Shown here: positions 44,806 to 53,445 of the stretch, piece by piece
Layout of the letters: the number at the start of each line of letters is the position of its first letter
How positions within the stretch are numbered: position 1 is the stretch's first letter
From: Chitinophaga pollutisoli
GTDB taxonomy: Bacteria; Bacteroidota; Bacteroidia; Chitinophagales; Chitinophagaceae
NCBI RefSeq assembly: GCF_038396755.1
Contig: NZ_CP149822.1
Location: forward strand, 5,982,001 to 6,046,000
Length of the DNA: 64,000 nt
Direction: 5' to 3'
The notes under the pieces: generated by a model
The model's input: the letters and a program-made list of their open reading frames with translations, nothing else
What the model was told of the DNA's origin: nothing
Databases searched by the model: none
Translations under genes and position numbers: made by a program

Positions 44806-45309
44806 TTAATTTTTGCCTTCCACGATGCTGGTGGCTTCGTTGAAATAGGCGATTTTCTGCATTTCGTTCTTGCCGCGGTTCAGGTTTTTGGACAGCAGCT
44901 GCAGCGCGCGCTGCGTTTGCTCATACGCCAGCTTCGGATCAGAATAGGTATCTGCGAAAACCATCGCGCCGCCGGTCTGCTTATCGCGGAAGCTGTCTGC
45001 TGAATACAATAATCCGGCCGCTACGAGCACCGCCGCCGCATATTTCATCCAGCCCTGCCAGATAGACCGGACGATGGCGGGTTGCTGGGGCTCGTCCCAG
45101 GGTGCGGGTTTGTCGGTAAACAGTTCGGGCATGTCGGGCACCGCGCTGCAATCGTTGAAGTATTGGAACAGCGGGGACGCTTCCTGGAGGTCTGCCGGCA
45201 ACGTTCCCTCATGGCCGGCGTAAAATACGCGCAGCGCCGCTTCCTCCTCTTCCGTGCTCTCGCAGGCCCAGTACTTGTTCAGTAATGCCCTGATGTCATT
45301 GTATTCCAT
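44806..45309 (-). CDS. Single-pass membrane protein, probable anti-sigma factor
   Basis: 167 residues: an N-terminal cytoplasmic part (MEYNDIRALLNKYWACESTEEEEAALRVFYAGH) like the short helical sigma-binding region of Bacteroidota anti-sigma factors, one membrane helix (about 90-106, YAAAVLVAAGLLYS), and a periplasmic segment with a conserved-looking DPKLAYEQTQRALQLLSKNLNRG. It overlaps the 3' end of the ECF sigma gene by 14 bp, which is the usual sigma/anti-sigma layout. Sequence alone would not name it. Confidence 0.72.
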   Translation of the reverse strand: MEYNDIRALLNKYWACESTEEEEAALRVFYAGHEGTLPADLQEASPLFQYFNDCSAVPDMPELFTDKPAPWDEPQQPAIVRSIWQGWMKYAAAVLVAAGLLYSADSFRDKQTGGAMVFADTYSDPKLAYEQTQRALQLLSKNLNRGKNEMQKIAYFNEATSIVEGKN

Positions 45310-45811
45310 ATACTTGCAGGTTTTGTAACTGCTCGCGAACGGTTTTCCGCGCGCGGTGCAGGTTGATTTTTACTTCCGCCAGGCCGATTTCCAGCATGTC
45401 GGAGATTTCCTGGTAACTTAATCCATCCATATCCCGGAGCTGCAATACCGTCCGGTATTTTTCCGGGAGCCTCGCGATGGCCGCGTGCACCCGGCGCATC
45501 ATGTCGCTTTTTTCGGCGTGCTGGTGCGGCGTCTGGTGGACCGACGGCACCTCGCCCGCCCGGTCCAGATCGTCGGTGATCCGGTATTTGCGGCTCTTCA
45601 GCCGGTCGAGCGCCACATTGCGCGTGATCCGCATGCACCAGGCCTCCAGGCTTTGCAGCTCCGGCATCTTCTCCCGGTTGTTCCACACCCGGATGAAGGC
45701 ATCCTGGACAACATCCTTCGCATCCTCCTCATTACCGAGCAGGCGGAAAGCAAAGCAGTAAAGCTTTTGCCTGAAAGGAAGGATGAGGGACTGAAATGCG
45801 CTGGATGTCAT
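45296..45811 (-). CDS. ECF RNA polymerase sigma factor
   Basis: 171 residues. Region 2: FRLLGNEEDAKDVVQDAFIRVWNNRE (about 22-47); region 4: RLPEKYRTVLQLRDMDGLSYQEISDMLEIGLAEVKINLHRARKTVREQL (about 112-160). It starts the four-gene unit with the anti-sigma-like and two DUF4252 genes. No FecI-type TonB receptor is linked. It probably responds to an envelope signal through the single-pass protein. Confidence 0.92.
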   Translation of the reverse strand: MTSSAFQSLILPFRQKLYCFAFRLLGNEEDAKDVVQDAFIRVWNNREKMPELQSLEAWCMRITRNVALDRLKSRKYRITDDLDRAGEVPSVHQTPHQHAEKSDMMRRVHAAIARLPEKYRTVLQLRDMDGLSYQEISDMLEIGLAEVKINLHRARKTVREQLQNLQVYGIQ

Positions 45812-45923
45812 ATTGGTTTTTAGAATGGCAGAAGGAGGCGGTTCCTTCGGTGTTACAAAAAGAAGACGACTGCCAAAAACGTTTGTTACAAAATAAAAGG
45901 AAAATTTTTTCCGAAGCTGTAAA

Positions 45924-46982
45924 TCAATTAGTTAGTCTGATGCGTGGGTCGATGAGGCTGTAGAGGAGGTCTGCCAGCAGGTTGATGATTACGAAAACGC
46001 CGGCGGTAAACAGCACAGCGCCCATCACTACGGGGAAGTCGAATTTCTCCAGGGCGTCTACCGTCACTTTGCCGATCCCCTTCCACCCGAAAATATACTC
46101 CACGAAAAACGCCCCGGCCAGCAGCTCGGCGAACCAGCCGGTGATGGCGGTGATCACGGGATTGAGGGCGTTGCGGAGCGCATGCCCGAACAGCACCGCC
46201 CGGCGGCGGAGCCCCTTGGCGTAGGCGGTCCGGATATAATCCTGGTTCAGCACGTCGAGCATGGCGCTGCGCGTGAGCTGTACGATAATGGCCAGCGGCC
46301 TGATGCCCAGCGTGAGCGCGGGCAGCACCAGGTTACCCAGGTTCAGCACCCGGCCCCGGAACGGATCGATGTCGTAAAGGCTTCCGGTCATATGAAGCCC
46401 CGTCCAGTCTGCCAGCACAAACCCGAAAAGGTACGCCAGCACGATCCCCGCGAAGAACGACGGCGCCGAAATGCCCGTCACGCTCGCGAATACGGCCCCG
46501 GTATCCATCCAGGTGTTTTGTTTCACGGCGGATATAATCCCCAGCGCAATGCCCGCCACGGTAGCGAAGATCATCGCGGCCAGCGCCAGCACCAGGGTGC
46601 CCGGCAAGGCCTCCGTGAGGATCTCCCAAACGGGCTTCTTGCTTTGGTAGCTGCGGCGGAGGTTGGGCGTTTTCAACACCAGGTCGCTGGATTCCCCGAC
46701 GGGGAACAGGGCCAGCGCGCCTGGGGTTTCCTTATATTCGGTGTCGGACAGCACGCCGATGGGTGACAGATCATTCACATAGTAAAGAAACTGTACGCCC
46801 ACCGGCTTGTCCAGGTGCAGTTCCTTCCGTACGTTCTCCAGGCTGGCCACGTCGGTCCGCTGGCCCAGCGTCATCCGCGCCGGATCGGCGGGCAGCACGT
46901 TGAACAGCAGGAACACGACGCCCACCACACCGAAGAGCACGAGCAGGCCGTAGCCCGTTTTACGGAAGAAGAATCGCAGCAT
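45924..46982 (-). CDS. ABC transporter permease, DppB/OppB family
   Basis: 352 residues, six membrane helices, with the N-terminal FFFRKTGYGLLVLFGVVGVVFLLFNVLPADPA start and the C-terminal HALRNALNPVITAITGWFAELLAGAFFVEYIFGWKGIGK motif (EAA-like loop before it). A periplasmic insertion sits between helices 1 and 2 (about 30-125). No DppC, DppD/F or binding protein is next to it, so it must work with subunits encoded elsewhere. It lies 5 bp after the BT_3928-type gene on the same strand. Confidence 0.88.
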   Translation of the reverse strand: MLRFFFRKTGYGLLVLFGVVGVVFLLFNVLPADPARMTLGQRTDVASLENVRKELHLDKPVGVQFLYYVNDLSPIGVLSDTEYKETPGALALFPVGESSDLVLKTPNLRRSYQSKKPVWEILTEALPGTLVLALAAMIFATVAGIALGIISAVKQNTWMDTGAVFASVTGISAPSFFAGIVLAYLFGFVLADWTGLHMTGSLYDIDPFRGRVLNLGNLVLPALTLGIRPLAIIVQLTRSAMLDVLNQDYIRTAYAKGLRRRAVLFGHALRNALNPVITAITGWFAELLAGAFFVEYIFGWKGIGKVTVDALEKFDFPVVMGAVLFTAGVFVIINLLADLLYSLIDPRIRLTN

Positions 46983-46987
46983 AGTGC

Positions 46988-48076
46988 TTACGGGATATCG
47001 TTATAATGATATTTGGCTTTAATAGTGCCTTTTTCCAGGATGATCAGGCAGGGATTGCTGCGGCCAGCCGTTTTGATGGCGGTGCCGTCCATCTGCAGGA
47101 AATCGAAATGAATCCCGCGGTTGGCCTTGAACTGCTCAACGGCGGCCTGGCTGGAGCTGGTTACGCCCATCAGCACGATCTTCCCTTCCGCCGCCTGCTT
47201 TTCATACGCCTGCATCTTCGCTTCCCAACCTTTACCGGCTTTGGTTACGTCGAGGACGAGGAAGAGGTACATGGGCAGGGGCTCGTTCAGTATGCCGCTG
47301 TTCATGTTGTTGCCGTTGAAGTCGTTCAGGATGAAATCCTTGATCGGCGGTTCGGCGTTGCCTTTCTTAATGAGCTTGTCTTTCCGGTCCACGAACACCC
47401 AGGTCGTGTCCTGCCAGGGATAGTTTTCGGTAGTATATTCCTGCTGTTTGCCGTCTTTTTCATAAATCATCACGGTTTCGTACACGTCGGGCGTGGAGCC
47501 GGGAGGGGCTTTCATCTTTTCAGGGATATTGTTGCCGACTTTATAAGGCAGGCAATCCACGATAGGCAGGTGCGACAAGGTGTACCATTGCAACACTACC
47601 GGGAACAGCACGGCGAAAATCATGATGCCGGCGTTGACTTTCGGCGCAAAGAGCGGCTGGATGCGTTTGTGGTAGATGAAGATCACGAGGATCATCACCA
47701 GCAGGATGATATCTTTCCAGAACGACTGGTCGGCCGTGAGCTTGATGCAGTCGCCAAAGCAGCCGCATTCGCGGATCAGGCCGCTGAAGAGGGCGAAGCC
47801 GGTCAGGAAAGTGAAGAAGATGATCAGTAATAAAAGCAGGAACGAGAAGAAGCGCATGCGGTAGCCGATGAGCACGGCGAAGCCAGCGATGATCTCGAAA
47901 GCGTTCATGACCAGGGAAAGGGTCAGGGAAAAGGGGATCATGAAATGCATGTGCAGCACTTCAAAGAACTCGTCCATCTTGTAGCTGAGGCCCAACGGAT
48001 CGTTGGCCTTGATCAGTCCGGAAAAGATGAACAGCACCCCTACAACGATGCGAAAAATGGAGATGATTGGTTTCAT
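46988..48076 (-). CDS. BT_3928-type DoxX/MauE-like membrane protein with C-terminal extracytoplasmic domain
   Basis: 362 residues. The first 170 residues form a DoxX-like four-helix unit (ISIFRIVVGVLFIFSGLIKANDPLGLSYKMDEFFEV; ECGCFGDCIKLT with four nearby cysteines). The rest, after a further helix, is a soluble domain that looks thioredoxin-like at its end (NRGIHFDFLQMDGTAIKTAGRSNPCLIILEKGTIKAKYHYND). It is conserved in Bacteroidota next to a DUF1599 gene, as here (20-bp gap). A redox role is likely, but no activity is established. Confidence 0.85.
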   Translation of the reverse strand: MKPIISIFRIVVGVLFIFSGLIKANDPLGLSYKMDEFFEVLHMHFMIPFSLTLSLVMNAFEIIAGFAVLIGYRMRFFSFLLLLLIIFFTFLTGFALFSGLIRECGCFGDCIKLTADQSFWKDIILLVMILVIFIYHKRIQPLFAPKVNAGIMIFAVLFPVVLQWYTLSHLPIVDCLPYKVGNNIPEKMKAPPGSTPDVYETVMIYEKDGKQQEYTTENYPWQDTTWVFVDRKDKLIKKGNAEPPIKDFILNDFNGNNMNSGILNEPLPMYLFLVLDVTKAGKGWEAKMQAYEKQAAEGKIVLMGVTSSSQAAVEQFKANRGIHFDFLQMDGTAIKTAGRSNPCLIILEKGTIKAKYHYNDIP

Positions 48077-48096
48077 AGTGGTTAAAGATAGGAATG

Positions 48097-48627
48097 TTAA
48101 TGCTTTTCTTCAAGCAGGATGAGGGCGAAAACGGCATAGTTGACGATGTCGACGTAATTGGCGTCTATCCCCTCCGAAATGAGGGTCTTACCATCGTTGC
48201 GCAATATTTGTTTGATACGGAGGAGCTTGGTGAGAATGAGGTCTACGAAGGATTCCTGGCTCATGGAGCGCCAGGCTTCGCCATAGTCGTGGTTTTTGGC
48301 TTCCATCACGGTGCGGATGAACGCGGCTTGTTCATCATATAAAACCGACACCTTTTCGGCGGGCAGGTCGGTATAGATATCGTCGGCAGGCAATTGCAGC
48401 TGGATGAGGGCGATGACGCCGTAGTTGACAATGGCGCGGAATTCTCCGGCGATATCGTCGGCCACTTTCTGCACGCCGGTTTCCTGGATGGTGCGGATGC
48501 GCTGGGCTTTGATGAATATCTGGTCCACGATGGAAATGGGGCGCAGCACGCGCCAGGAAGTGCCGTAGTCTTTCGTCTTCTTGATGAAAATGTCCTTACT
48601 GCTGTCGATCACCTGCTGGTATGTCAT
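48097..48627 (-). CDS. DUF1599 protein
   Basis: 176 residues with two copies of a similar segment: SSKDIFIKKTKDYGTSWRVLRPISIVDQIFIKAQRIRTIQE and AKNHDYGEAWRSMSQESFVDLILTKLLRIKQILRNDGK, i.e. an internal duplication of the K-DYG-x-x-W ... RI-x-x-I motif. The family has been linked to base modification in phage, but the chromosomal Bacteroidota copies have no known function. Divergent from folP across a 61-bp gap. Confidence 0.88.
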   Translation of the reverse strand: MTYQQVIDSSKDIFIKKTKDYGTSWRVLRPISIVDQIFIKAQRIRTIQETGVQKVADDIAGEFRAIVNYGVIALIQLQLPADDIYTDLPAEKVSVLYDEQAAFIRTVMEAKNHDYGEAWRSMSQESFVDLILTKLLRIKQILRNDGKTLISEGIDANYVDIVNYAVFALILLEEKH

Positions 48628-48688
48628 TCAATTGCTGGTTTAAATTGCGTAAATTCGGGCGATATATCACTGTAATAATCATAGCCGC

Positions 48689-49549
48689 TTGCGTTTCAAA
48701 AGTACATCATTACGGAAAGATTTCACCATCCGTTGCCGGGGAAAGTTGCTGAGCCTGGCGGACCCCCTCGTGATGGGGATCATCAATGTCACCGACGATT
48801 CCTTTTATTCGGACAGCCGCAGCCGTGAGCTGCACGAATCCGTTTTACGGGCAGAAGCCCTGCTGGCCGACGGCGCCGCCATCCTCGATATCGGCGCGCA
48901 AAGCACCCGTCCGGGCGCCCCGGAAGTAGGCGCCGCCGAAGAAGCCGCGCGCCTGGTGCCCGCCATCCACGCCATTTTGTATAAATTCCCCGAAGCCGTG
49001 ATCTCGGTAGATACCTACCATGCTTCCGTCGCCGAAAAGTGCATCCTGGCGGGGGCTGCTATCGTGAACGACATCAGCGCCGGCGATATGGACCCGGAAA
49101 TGATCCCCGTTGTGGCGGCACTGCAGGCGCCCTATATCGCCATGCACATGCAGGGTACGCCGGCCACCATGCAAACGAACCCGCAGTACGAAGACGTGGT
49201 GCAGGAAGTGCTGGACTATTGCATCCGCAAAACGGAAGCTTGCCGGGCCGCCGGCATCCACGACGTGATCCTGGACCCGGGGTTCGGGTTCGGCAAAACA
49301 TTGACGCACAATTACCAGCTGCTCCGCGAGATGGGAATGCTCCACCTCGCCGGCGCCCCGATCCTCATAGGCGTGTCCCGGAAATCGATGGTGTATAAAT
49401 TATTGGGAGCCACCCCCGCCGAAGCCCTGAACGGCACTACCGTACTGCATACGGCCGCCCTGGAGCGGGGGGCGCACATTTTACGGGTGCATGATGTGAA
49501 AGCGGCCGTGGAAGCGGTTCGCATCGTTTCATTCATGGAAGGCGCGTAG
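48689..49549 (+). CDS. folP: Dihydropteroate synthase
   Basis: 286 residues, TIM barrel that joins para-aminobenzoate to the pterin diphosphate in folate synthesis. Signature 1 is PLVMGIINVTDDSFY (Asp for the usual Pro in NVTPDSF), the loop DIGAQSTRPGA is present, and the pterin-binding DPGFGFGKT is near 193. The C-terminal RVHDVKAAVEAVRI is the usual end. No ATG precedes the first signature at the right distance; the first start in frame is TTG at 48689, giving MRFKSTSLRKDFTIRCRGKL. The next gene follows directly. Confidence 0.92.
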   Translation: MRFKSTSLRKDFTIRCRGKLLSLADPLVMGIINVTDDSFYSDSRSRELHESVLRAEALLADGAAILDIGAQSTRPGAPEVGAAEEAARLVPAIHAILYKFPEAVISVDTYHASVAEKCILAGAAIVNDISAGDMDPEMIPVVAALQAPYIAMHMQGTPATMQTNPQYEDVVQEVLDYCIRKTEACRAAGIHDVILDPGFGFGKTLTHNYQLLREMGMLHLAGAPILIGVSRKSMVYKLLGATPAEALNGTTVLHTAALERGAHILRVHDVKAAVEAVRIVSFMEGA

Positions 49550-49576
49550 TTGCCAAATATTTCTATTTTTACAGCT

Positions 49577-50386
49577 ATGAAGGATGTTTACCAATTTTAC
49601 GGATTTGAGTTTCGATGGCTGAATGTAGTGGACCTGCTGATTGTGATTTTTCTCGTCATCCAGTTGTACCGCCTGCTAAAAGGCAGCCTCGCTTTCAATA
49701 TCTTTATCGGACTGCTGATGGTATATGCAGCGTATTTTGCCGTGCGATCCCTGCAGATGCCGATTCTCACCAATATTCTAGAAAATTTCATCAACATCGG
49801 CCTGATCGCCATCATCATCATCTTCCAGCCCGAAATCCGGAAGTTTTTGCTGGTGCTGGGAAAGAAGACGCCACTGAGCAAGGATTCTTTCTTAACCAAA
49901 CTGTTCCTACCCGACCGTTTCAAAAGCTACAAGGAGGAAGAAAACATCATCAACGAGATCATCGTGGCGGCGGGGCATATGGCCGCGAGCCAGACGGGCG
50001 CATTGATCGTGATCTCCACCACCTACCGCGTGAAGTTCGACACGGCGTCGAGCATCGCGATCGATGGCAACGTGAGCGCCAAACTGATAGAGAGCATTTT
50101 CGAGAAGAACAGTCCGCTGCACGACGGCGCGCTGATCATCGTCGGCAACAAGATCCTGGCGGCGAAGGTGATCCTGCCCATGTCGGAGAACCCGAACCTG
50201 CCCACGCGGATCGGGATGCGGCACCGGAGCGCGGTGGGCATCACGGAGCATAGCGATAACCTGGCGATCATTGTATCAGAGGAGCGCGGAACGATCTCGT
50301 ATGCGCAGGACGGGCAGCTGGTGCAGAATGTGCAGTTGGAAGAGTTGAAGGTGAAGTTGTACGAGGTGCTGGTAGACGGATTGTAA
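49577..50386 (+). CDS. cdaA: Diadenylate cyclase CdaA
   Basis: 269 residues: three N-terminal membrane helices (about 15-75) and a DAC domain that makes c-di-AMP from two ATP. Motifs DGA (SPLHDGALII, about 183) and RHR (IGMRHRSAVG, about 215) are both present. ATG 49577 is chosen because an earlier TTG at 49550 only adds a short hydrophilic leader within the folP 3' end. folP-cdaA is a conserved gene pair in Bacteroidota. Confidence 0.93.
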   Translation: MKDVYQFYGFEFRWLNVVDLLIVIFLVIQLYRLLKGSLAFNIFIGLLMVYAAYFAVRSLQMPILTNILENFINIGLIAIIIIFQPEIRKFLLVLGKKTPLSKDSFLTKLFLPDRFKSYKEEENIINEIIVAAGHMAASQTGALIVISTTYRVKFDTASSIAIDGNVSAKLIESIFEKNSPLHDGALIIVGNKILAAKVILPMSENPNLPTRIGMRHRSAVGITEHSDNLAIIVSEERGTISYAQDGQLVQNVQLEELKVKLYEVLVDGL

Positions 50387-50405
50387 AGGAATTTTTATGA
50401 TAGGA

Positions 50406-50430
50406 AAATCCTCTCGGCCGGGGGGATTTT
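50406..50430 (+). terminator. Hairpin terminator after cdaA
   Basis: aaatcctc ... gggggattt stem with a T run. A second short hairpin (cctccc 50461-50466 / gggagg 50475-50480) lies 50 bp further on. Confidence 0.55.
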
Positions 50431-50517
50431 TTATTTGGCGGAAGGGTTAAAATACAAAGTCCTCCCTTTTTAGGGGGAGGATCTCTGTTTGGGGGGATGA
50501 TGATAGTAATGATAATA

Positions 50518-50805
50518 TCATGGCCGGCTGAGCCGGAAGTGTATTTGGTATTCACCGCATTGCAGCGCGTAATCGCCTTCGGGCAGTGTGCGGAGCCGGA
50601 TGGTGTACACACCGTTGCGGTTTCCTCCTTCCAGTGGTATGATCCTGACAGGCTGGTTGTACCCGTTAAAGATCGTACAGGGAATCATGCCGGTATGTTT
50701 TTCCAGCGAATGGACCTGTAACCGTAGTTGATCGTCGTTAACGACCGTTTGCGGCGGGTAGGTCAGGTGCGTATGGATGAAAAATAAAAAACTCCAGTAA
50801 TGCAT
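50518..50805 (-). CDS. Small protein of unknown function, possible
   Basis: From ATG 50805 the frame gives 95 residues: MHYWSFLFFIHTHLTYPP (weak signal-like start), then DDQLRLQVHSLEKHTGMIPCTIFNGYNQPVRIIPLEGG and NGVYTIRLRTLPEGDYALQCGEYQIHFRL. The last part has the alternating pattern of a small beta-sandwich, as in sorting or adhesion domains. It is not opposite another gene and has no overlap, which supports coding. I do not recognise a family. An upstream start at 50874 would add 23 residues. Confidence 0.5.
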   Translation of the reverse strand: MHYWSFLFFIHTHLTYPPQTVVNDDQLRLQVHSLEKHTGMIPCTIFNGYNQPVRIIPLEGGNRNGVYTIRLRTLPEGDYALQCGEYQIHFRLSRP

Positions 50806-50874
50806 ACAGAACCATTTTGGCTGATTGGTGGTTCTTTTACAGGAGACGGTTAGATTGGATGCCCAAATATACAA

Positions 50875-51141
50875 CTATTTAAATTCTTTCATATGGCAAT
50901 TTTGTTAACTCCAAGTTAAGCGGGGCGGCGGAAAATCGATTGCATAAGCAAGTTGATTCTTCCATTTAGTACGGTTACAGTACGAGCCTGCGCTGGATCC
51001 TCCCGGCGGGTCAAACTTACTGACAATCTATTTCAAACCTGTCTTTTAATCAACCTGTAATCTACCTGTAATCTACGTGTAATCTACGTGTAATCTGCCT
51101 TAATCTACCTGGTCGTAACTTCCAAGTCAATTTCACCGCTA
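50875..51141. other. Intergenic region with an 11-bp tandem repeat
   Basis: No gene is seen. From 51048 to 51112 six units of about 11 bp follow each other: aatcaacctgt, aatctacctgt, aatctacgtgt (twice), a shortened 10-bp aatctgcctt, and aatctacctgg. The part before it is AT-rich and unremarkable. Confidence 0.7.
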
Positions 51142-51498
51142 TCAGAACACATCTTCCAGGTGGAGGATTTCCGGCGGTTGGCCAGGGAGGATGTAAATGG
51201 AAAGGATGTCGAAACGGATAGCTTTGACCGTCTGACCGTAGCGCTCCAGCCAATGCCCGGCCACCTTGTGCAGGTGGGCTTCCTTCTTCCATCCCACCGC
51301 TTCCTCCGGCGTCCCGAAGTACTTTGAACTGCGGGTTTTTACCTCGGCGAAAACGATCATTTTATCTTTATACGCAATAATATCGATCTCCTTCCGCCCC
51401 GCCTTCCAGTTGCGGTGCAGGATCGCGTAACCGTTGGCTTCCAGGTGCTCCGCGGCCAGTTGTTCTCCCAATTTCCCAAGTGTATGGTCGCAAGACAT
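51142..51498 (-). CDS. YraN-family (UPF0102) putative endonuclease
   Basis: 118 residues from ATG 51498 (MSCDHTLGKLGEQLAAEHLEANGY); the frame runs on upstream opposite manA but has no family similarity there. The PD-(D/E)XK nuclease-like core is KEIDIIAYKDKMIVFAEVKTR (Asp, then Glu-x-Lys; about 36-56). Members are resolvase-like in fold; the cellular role is not well defined. Divergent from manA with 39 bp between starts. Confidence 0.88.
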   Translation of the reverse strand: MSCDHTLGKLGEQLAAEHLEANGYAILHRNWKAGRKEIDIIAYKDKMIVFAEVKTRSSKYFGTPEEAVGWKKEAHLHKVAGHWLERYGQTVKAIRFDILSIYILPGQPPEILHLEDVF

Positions 51499-51537
51499 GC
51501 GTTTTTGCCTATTTTTACGGTTTAATAAAGGAAAAGT

Positions 51538-52749
51538 ATGCGAGATCCGAATGTATTCTACCTGACAGGAAAAGTCCAACATTACGCCTGGGGCGGTTTC
51601 CGGTATATCCCCGAACTGCTGGGCCAGCCCGTAACCGATCAACCCAGCGCCGAGTATTGGATGGGCGCCCACCAGAGCGCTCCTTCCCTGCTCCAGGCTG
51701 CGCAGCCGCAGCCCCTCAACGCCTGGATCGCCGAAGACCCCGCCGGCGCCCTCGGCGCCAAGGCTGCCCAACGTTTCGGCGAACTGCCCTACCTCTTCAA
51801 AATCCTTGACGTGAAAGATATGCTCTCCATCCAGGTGCACCCCACCAAATCGGAAGCAGAGAAAGGGTTCGCGCGCGAGAATGAAGCCGGCATCCCCCTG
51901 AACGCCCCCAACCGCAATTATAAAGACGCCAACCATAAACCCGAGATCATGGTGGCCCTGAGCGAGTTCTGGCTCCTGCACGGCTTCCTGCCCGAAACGA
52001 AACTCCGCCAGGTACTTACCTCCATTCCCGAGTTTGCACACCTCCTTCCCGTTTTCGAAAAAGACGGATATTTCGGTCTGTATAAAACAGTGATGGAATT
52101 ACCGCAGGAAGAGGTGAACACGCTCCTGCGCCCCCTGGCCGATCGCATCCTCCCCGCCTACCGCGAAGGCTCCCTCCAAAAGGAAGACCCCGCATTCTGG
52201 GCGGGCCGCGCCATCGACAACGATCCGCAAGGAATCGAAAACCTCGACCGCGGCATCTTCTCCATTTATTTCTTCAACATCGTGTATGCCCAACCGGGAG
52301 ACGCCGTGTTCCAGGACGCCGGCATCCCCCACGCCTATCTCGAAGGCCAGAACGCCGAACTGATGGCCAATTCGGACAACGTGCTCCGCGGCGGCCTCAC
52401 GCCCAAGTACATCGATGTGCCCGAGCTCCTGAAGCACACCCGCTTCGAGGCTGTACATCCCAATATCCTCAAGGGCGACCTCATCCACGAAGGCCTGGAA
52501 CGCATCTATCCCACTCCCGCCCCCGATTTCGTGCTGAGCCGCATCGCCCTGCAACCCGGGCAAACGTATAGCCACACCGCCGAAGCCCCCGAAACCTGGA
52601 TCGTACTCAGTGGCGACGGTTCCGTTACATGCCCCGGTGGCAATACCCTGGCGCTTTCCAAAGGCACAACGCTCTTCGCCCCATATGGCACGGCGTACAA
52701 AGTTGTTTGCCAATCCGATCTGGTGATTTTCAAGGCGGCTATTCCATAA
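51538..52749 (+). CDS. manA: Mannose-6-phosphate isomerase, class I
   Basis: 403 residues. The zinc site is built by QVHPTKSEAEKGF (Gln/His), NHKPEIMVAL (Glu) and a later His in AGIPHAYLEGQNAELM. The start VFYLTGKVQHYAWGG is the normal one for the family. It interconverts mannose-6-phosphate and fructose-6-phosphate in the cytoplasm, feeding GDP-mannose and glycan synthesis or mannose use. Confidence 0.93.
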   Translation: MRDPNVFYLTGKVQHYAWGGFRYIPELLGQPVTDQPSAEYWMGAHQSAPSLLQAAQPQPLNAWIAEDPAGALGAKAAQRFGELPYLFKILDVKDMLSIQVHPTKSEAEKGFARENEAGIPLNAPNRNYKDANHKPEIMVALSEFWLLHGFLPETKLRQVLTSIPEFAHLLPVFEKDGYFGLYKTVMELPQEEVNTLLRPLADRILPAYREGSLQKEDPAFWAGRAIDNDPQGIENLDRGIFSIYFFNIVYAQPGDAVFQDAGIPHAYLEGQNAELMANSDNVLRGGLTPKYIDVPELLKHTRFEAVHPNILKGDLIHEGLERIYPTPAPDFVLSRIALQPGQTYSHTAEAPETWIVLSGDGSVTCPGGNTLALSKGTTLFAPYGTAYKVVCQSDLVIFKAAIP

Positions 52750-52754
52750 TTTTC

Positions 52755-52762
52755 TATATTTG
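52755..52762 (+). promoter_or_regulatory. -7 element of the DUF6580 gene
   Basis: TATATTTG fits TAnnTTTG, 22 bp before the ATG at 52785; manA ends just upstream, so this gives the next gene its own promoter. Confidence 0.5.
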
Positions 52763-52784
52763 TAGCAAGCAAACGAGCGTATTT

Positions 52785-53372
52785 ATGAAGAAAGAAACTT
52801 TATCTAATATCATCCTGGTGGCAGTGTTGATCTTCGTCAGCGTACTGGGCCGGCTGGTGACCAACTACTTCGAGATCTACAATTTCACCGCCATGGGCGC
52901 AGGCGCGCTCTTCGCCGGTGTGATGCTGAAAGACAAGAAGTATGCTTACGCCGTGCCGCTAGTATCCCTGTTTGTCAGCGATCTTTTCTTTCATTTCTTT
53001 ACCAATATCCAGGGCATATATGGCGGCGAAATGCTGTTTGTATACGCCGGGTTCATGCTGGTGACCTTCATCGGCACCCGCATCCGCAAGGTAACCGCCG
53101 GCCGTGTTTTCCTCGGCGCGGTGGCTTCAGGCGTCATTTTCTTCCTGATGTCCAACCTCGGCACCTTCCTTTTCCGCGACATGTACCCGCACACCCTGGG
53201 CGGACTGCTGACCTGCTACTGGTCCGCCATCCCCTTCTACAAACAGGACCTGTTCGGAAGTTTCGCGCTCAACACCATCCTGGGCAACGTATTTTACAGC
53301 GCCCTCCTCTTCGGCGCCTACGAAGTGCTGAAACCGGTGTTCGTTCGCGAAAAAGCCACCACGATCGCATAG
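52785..53372 (+). CDS. DUF6580-type membrane protein (ECF-transporter S-component-like)
   Basis: 195 residues with five or six helices (ILVAVLIFVSVLGRLV, AMGAGALFAGVML, AVPLVSLFVSDLFF, MLFVYAGFMLVTFIGT, VASGVIFFLMSNLGTFLF, and the last near 170). Plan and size fit the S components of vitamin transporters, and the family is found in Bacteroidota. The open frame from 52629 overlaps manA and was rejected. The substrate is unknown. It faces the Dph6-like gene across a strong terminator. Confidence 0.78.
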   Translation: MKKETLSNIILVAVLIFVSVLGRLVTNYFEIYNFTAMGAGALFAGVMLKDKKYAYAVPLVSLFVSDLFFHFFTNIQGIYGGEMLFVYAGFMLVTFIGTRIRKVTAGRVFLGAVASGVIFFLMSNLGTFLFRDMYPHTLGGLLTCYWSAIPFYKQDLFGSFALNTILGNVFYSALLFGAYEVLKPVFVREKATTIA

Positions 53373-53390
53373 CTGGACAAGCTACCGCAT

Positions 53391-53429
53391 AAAAAAGCGG
53401 CCCGGGTATTGCACCCGGGCCGCTTTTTT
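53391..53429. terminator. Very strong bidirectional terminator
   Basis: Perfect 17-bp arms, aaaaaagcggcccgggt and acccgggccgctttttt, around a 5-bp loop. It separates the DUF6580 gene from the convergent Dph6-like gene. Confidence 0.9.
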
Positions 53430-53445
53430 ATTTCCCTGAAATTAT

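Noticed and set aside
45924..46982. Complete dipeptide ABC transporter operon
   Set aside because: Only the DppB-like permease is present; neighbours on both sides are unrelated genes, so no operon is claimed.
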